The notes under the pieces were generated by a model. It was given only the letters and a program-made list of their open reading frames with translations, searched no databases and had not been told where the DNA came from. From JAJOKI01 sp964412405 (GTDB taxonomy: Archaea > Halobacteriota > UBA148 > JAJOKI01), in contig CAYPOB010000007.1 of the NCBI GenBank assembly GCA_964412405.1, positions 1 through 23,576 on the forward strand: a stretch of 23,576 bases of DNA, read 5' to 3'. The position numbers and the translations under genes were made by a program. The number at the start of each line of letters is the position of its first letter. The first letter of the stretch is position 1. Shown in pieces: positions 21,661 through 23,576 of the stretch.

Positions 21661-22634
21661 TTAGCGTAAATAAAGAGGCAAAAAAGATAGTGGACCAGAT
21701 GGTGGACAATTCAGACAAATTGAATATCGATGTGTTGGAGATCGAAAATGGCACCACCATATTGGACTGCGGAATCAAGGCAAGGGGAGGAATGCAGGCA
21801 GGAAAACTGCTTTCAGAGATATGCATGGGCGGATTGGGGGAGATATCGTTTACTCAGATGAGTATCTGCGAATGCGACGGTGATGACGACCGTTGTTGCA
21901 GTCGCAACTTCCATGCCATGAACGTCGTTGTTGACCAGCCGTTGATCGGATGCATGGCTTCACAATATGCTGGATGGAGTATCAGCGTTGGAAAATTCTT
22001 TGCGCTTGGGTCCGGTCCAGCCAGAGCATTGGCCTTGAGGGAGAAATTGTTCGAGGATTTAAAATATAAAGACGAGTCCGATGTTGCCATACTGGTGCTG
22101 GAAACATCCAAGGCACCAGAGGCGGAAGTTGCAGGCTACATCGCCGAGAAATGCGGCGTCGAATCCGAAGACCTGTATATATTAGTTGCCCCGTGCGCAA
22201 GTGTAGCAGGGTCCATCCAGATATCAGCGCGTTTGGTCGAAACCGGAATGCACAAGATGCACGAAATAGGATTTGACATCAACTCGGTGGTCAGCGGATT
22301 CGGCGTGTGCCCGATAGCGCCCATAGCAAAGAATGACCTGGAGGCAATGGGCAGGACCAATGACTGCATACTGTACGGCGGAAGAACGTGGTATAACGTG
22401 AATTGTGAGGATGAGGAGATAGAGAAGACGATAGAAAGGGTGCCGTCTGGTTCCTCAAAGGACTACGGCATGCCGTTTTTGGACATATTTGAGAAATATG
22501 ATAAGGACTTTTACAAGATAGATCCCCTGCTGTTTTCACCTGCCGATATTACTATCAACAATATGAGAACTGGAAACAACTTCCACGCTGGCAGCGTGAA
22601 TATAGATGTTTTAAGGAAATCTTTGGAGGTTTGA
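21657..22634 (+). CDS. mch: Methenyl-tetrahydromethanopterin cyclohydrolase
   Basis: Interconverts formyl-H4MPT and methenyl-H4MPT. The 325-residue protein shows ILDCGIKARGGMQAGKLLSEICMGGLGE, QPLIGCMASQYAGWSI, GSGPARALALREKLFE and DDCILYGGRTWYNV-type family sequence (here TNDCILYGGRTWYNV). Its length and ends are normal. GGAGGTTTGAT near its 3' end serves as the ribosome-binding site of mtd. Confidence 0.97.
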   Translation: MISVNKEAKKIVDQMVDNSDKLNIDVLEIENGTTILDCGIKARGGMQAGKLLSEICMGGLGEISFTQMSICECDGDDDRCCSRNFHAMNVVVDQPLIGCMASQYAGWSISVGKFFALGSGPARALALREKLFEDLKYKDESDVAILVLETSKAPEAEVAGYIAEKCGVESEDLYILVAPCASVAGSIQISARLVETGMHKMHEIGFDINSVVSGFGVCPIAPIAKNDLEAMGRTNDCILYGGRTWYNVNCEDEEIEKTIERVPSGSSKDYGMPFLDIFEKYDKDFYKIDPLLFSPADITINNMRTGNNFHAGSVNIDVLRKSLEV

Positions 22635-22640
22635 TTAAAG

Positions 22641-23459
22641 ATGGCGAAAGTAAAAATAGGATTTGTGAAACTCGGGGCTCTGGGAATCTCTCAGGTAGTC
22701 GATTTACTGCTGGATGAGAGGGCGGAGAGGGATATAGATGTTAGGACGGTTGGTACTGGGGCAAAAATGGGAAAGGATGAAGCGGGCTATGCAGAAAAGT
22801 TGATGGAATGGGGTCCCGATTTAGTGGTGGTCGTAAGCCCGAATGCCTCGCTTCCAGGACCAAAAATAGCGCGAGAGGTCGTTAAAGATAAGCCCTGTAT
22901 CGTCATATCGGATGGACCCACGGAAAAGATAAAAGATGAGCTGGCAAAAGAAGGTTTTGGATATATCATCTTAAAGGGTGATCCACTCATTGGCGCACGA
23001 AGGGAATTTCTCGACCCAGTCGAGATGGCGTTGTTCAATGTAGATGCTCTGCGCGTATTGACGATATGTGGTGCAGCACGATTGGTCCAGGAGGAACTGG
23101 ATGCCGCAATAGAGGGGGTTCGGCAGGGGAGTGTGAAGCTGCCACATATCATCGCAGGTGCGGAGACGGTGGTCGACAGGGCAGGGATTTCAAATCCATA
23201 CGCGAGGGCGAAGGCCATGGCATCGTATAAAATGGCCGAGCTCGTCGCAGAGATGAACGTGCAAACGTGTTTCGTCCTAAGAGAGCCGTCCAGGTACATC
23301 ATGATGGGAGCTGCTGCCCACGAGGTGATGAGGGCTGCGGCGCTGCTCGCCAACGAAGCCAGGGAGATCGAAAAAGGTGCCGATAGCGTGTCGCGCAAGC
23401 CTCACGACGATGATGGAAATATACTATCTAAAAAGGGCCTCCTGGACATGCCTGAATAG
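22641..23459 (+). CDS. mtd: F420-dependent methylene-tetrahydromethanopterin dehydrogenase
   Basis: Interconverts methenyl- and methylene-H4MPT with coenzyme F420. The 272-residue protein begins KIGFVKLGALGISQVVDLLLDERAERDI, with WGPDLVVVVSPNASLPGPK and HIIAGAETVVDRAGISNPYARAKAMAS, typical of Mtd. It is the last gene of the operon, six bases after mch. A hairpin plus T run follows. No mer gene comes next within the window. Confidence 0.97.
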   Translation: MAKVKIGFVKLGALGISQVVDLLLDERAERDIDVRTVGTGAKMGKDEAGYAEKLMEWGPDLVVVVSPNASLPGPKIAREVVKDKPCIVISDGPTEKIKDELAKEGFGYIILKGDPLIGARREFLDPVEMALFNVDALRVLTICGAARLVQEELDAAIEGVRQGSVKLPHIIAGAETVVDRAGISNPYARAKAMASYKMAELVAEMNVQTCFVLREPSRYIMMGAAAHEVMRAAALLANEAREIEKGADSVSRKPHDDDGNILSKKGLLDMPE

Positions 23460-23467
23460 ATAAATAT

Positions 23468-23521
23468 CATCGGCGAATGATCGCTTTGATCACGCATCCA
23501 ATTCGCCGGATTTTATTTTTT
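23468..23521 (+). terminator. Hairpin and T run after the mtd operon
   Basis: CGGCGAAT (23471-23478) and ATTCGCCG (23501-23508) are exact reverse complements and are followed by TTTTATTTTTT (23511-23521). This looks like a terminator for the plus-strand operon and overlaps the 3' end of the convergent gene. Confidence 0.55.
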
Positions 23522-23576
23522 CAACAAGCGCGTTCCACTCATCCATAGTGAGTTTGATAAAGTTGTCTTCTTCACC
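23490..23576 (-). CDS. C-terminus of an unknown protein (partial)
   Basis: From the window edge the minus strand encodes 28 residues (EEDNFIKLTMDEWNALVEKIKSGELDA end) and a TGA at 23490-23492. The composition is natural for the end of a cytoplasmic protein. I do not recognise the family; the rest lies outside the window. It is convergent with mtd. Confidence 0.55.
   Translation of the reverse strand, partial: GEEDNFIKLTMDEWNALVEKIKSGELDA

Overview
The window comes from a methanogen-type euryarchaeon. Evidence is FtsZ, the archaeal form of AdoMet synthetase, DacZ, aTrm56, TFE, a tRNA-Tyr starting with C1-G72, TATA-type promoters, and a full set of methanofuran/tetrahydromethanopterin C1 enzymes. 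The gene content and layout suggest the ANME-1/Syntrophoarchaeia part of the Halobacteriota. That placement is an inference; no mcr, mer or rRNA gene lies here to settle it.

Layout. 1-316: 3' end of a DUF4346/dihydropteroate-synthase-like gene carrying an in-frame palindromic repeat array. 317-823: gene-free, with a 98-bp MITE-like element (642-739) flanked by 8-bp direct repeats. 824-1295: tRNA-Tyr, split by a 235-nt intron filled with the same repeats, then tRNA-Asp. 1492-2613: ftsZ. 2644-5756 (minus): dacZ, AdoMet synthetase and a TtuA/Ncs6-type tRNA thiolase whose C-terminal tail is made of repeat sequence. 5838-10986: a probable oxidative citrate branch, with aconitase-family large and small subunits, a LeuB/ICDH-family pseudogene broken by an oppositely oriented bacterial-type isocitrate dehydrogenase, and a DRE-TIM synthase that may be a Re-citrate synthase. 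11043-14347: aTrm56, an ATP-grasp protein with about 50 repeat-encoded residues, TFE, and a ferredoxin-FrhB fusion that is frameshifted and repeat-fused at its N-terminus. 14405-23459: a tightly packed C1 operon, fwdF-fwdD-fwdB-fwdG-fwdA-fwdC, a cdhB-like gene, ftr, mch, mtd. 23490-23576: the end of a convergent unknown gene.

How the genes work together. The C1 operon encodes all steps between CO2/formyl-methanofuran and methylene-H4MPT, usable in either direction. Fwd exchanges electrons with ferredoxin through the eight-cluster FwdF, and Mtd uses F420. The upstream ferredoxin-FrhB protein could connect F420 and ferredoxin pools. The CdhB-like protein between fwdC and ftr suggests a link to CO dehydrogenase/acetyl-CoA synthase-type chemistry. 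The citrate-branch genes would turn acetyl-CoA and oxaloacetate into 2-oxoglutarate.

The most unusual feature is a family of composite hairpin repeats. Two modules alternate: a 21-nt hairpin and a 25-nt hairpin with compensating stem changes. They occur in at least five places: inside or at the ends of four reading frames without stopping them, and inside a tRNA intron. Two unrelated proteins share the same repeat-encoded peptide. This resembles protein-invading palindromic elements of Rickettsia but is in an archaeon and also in a tRNA intron.
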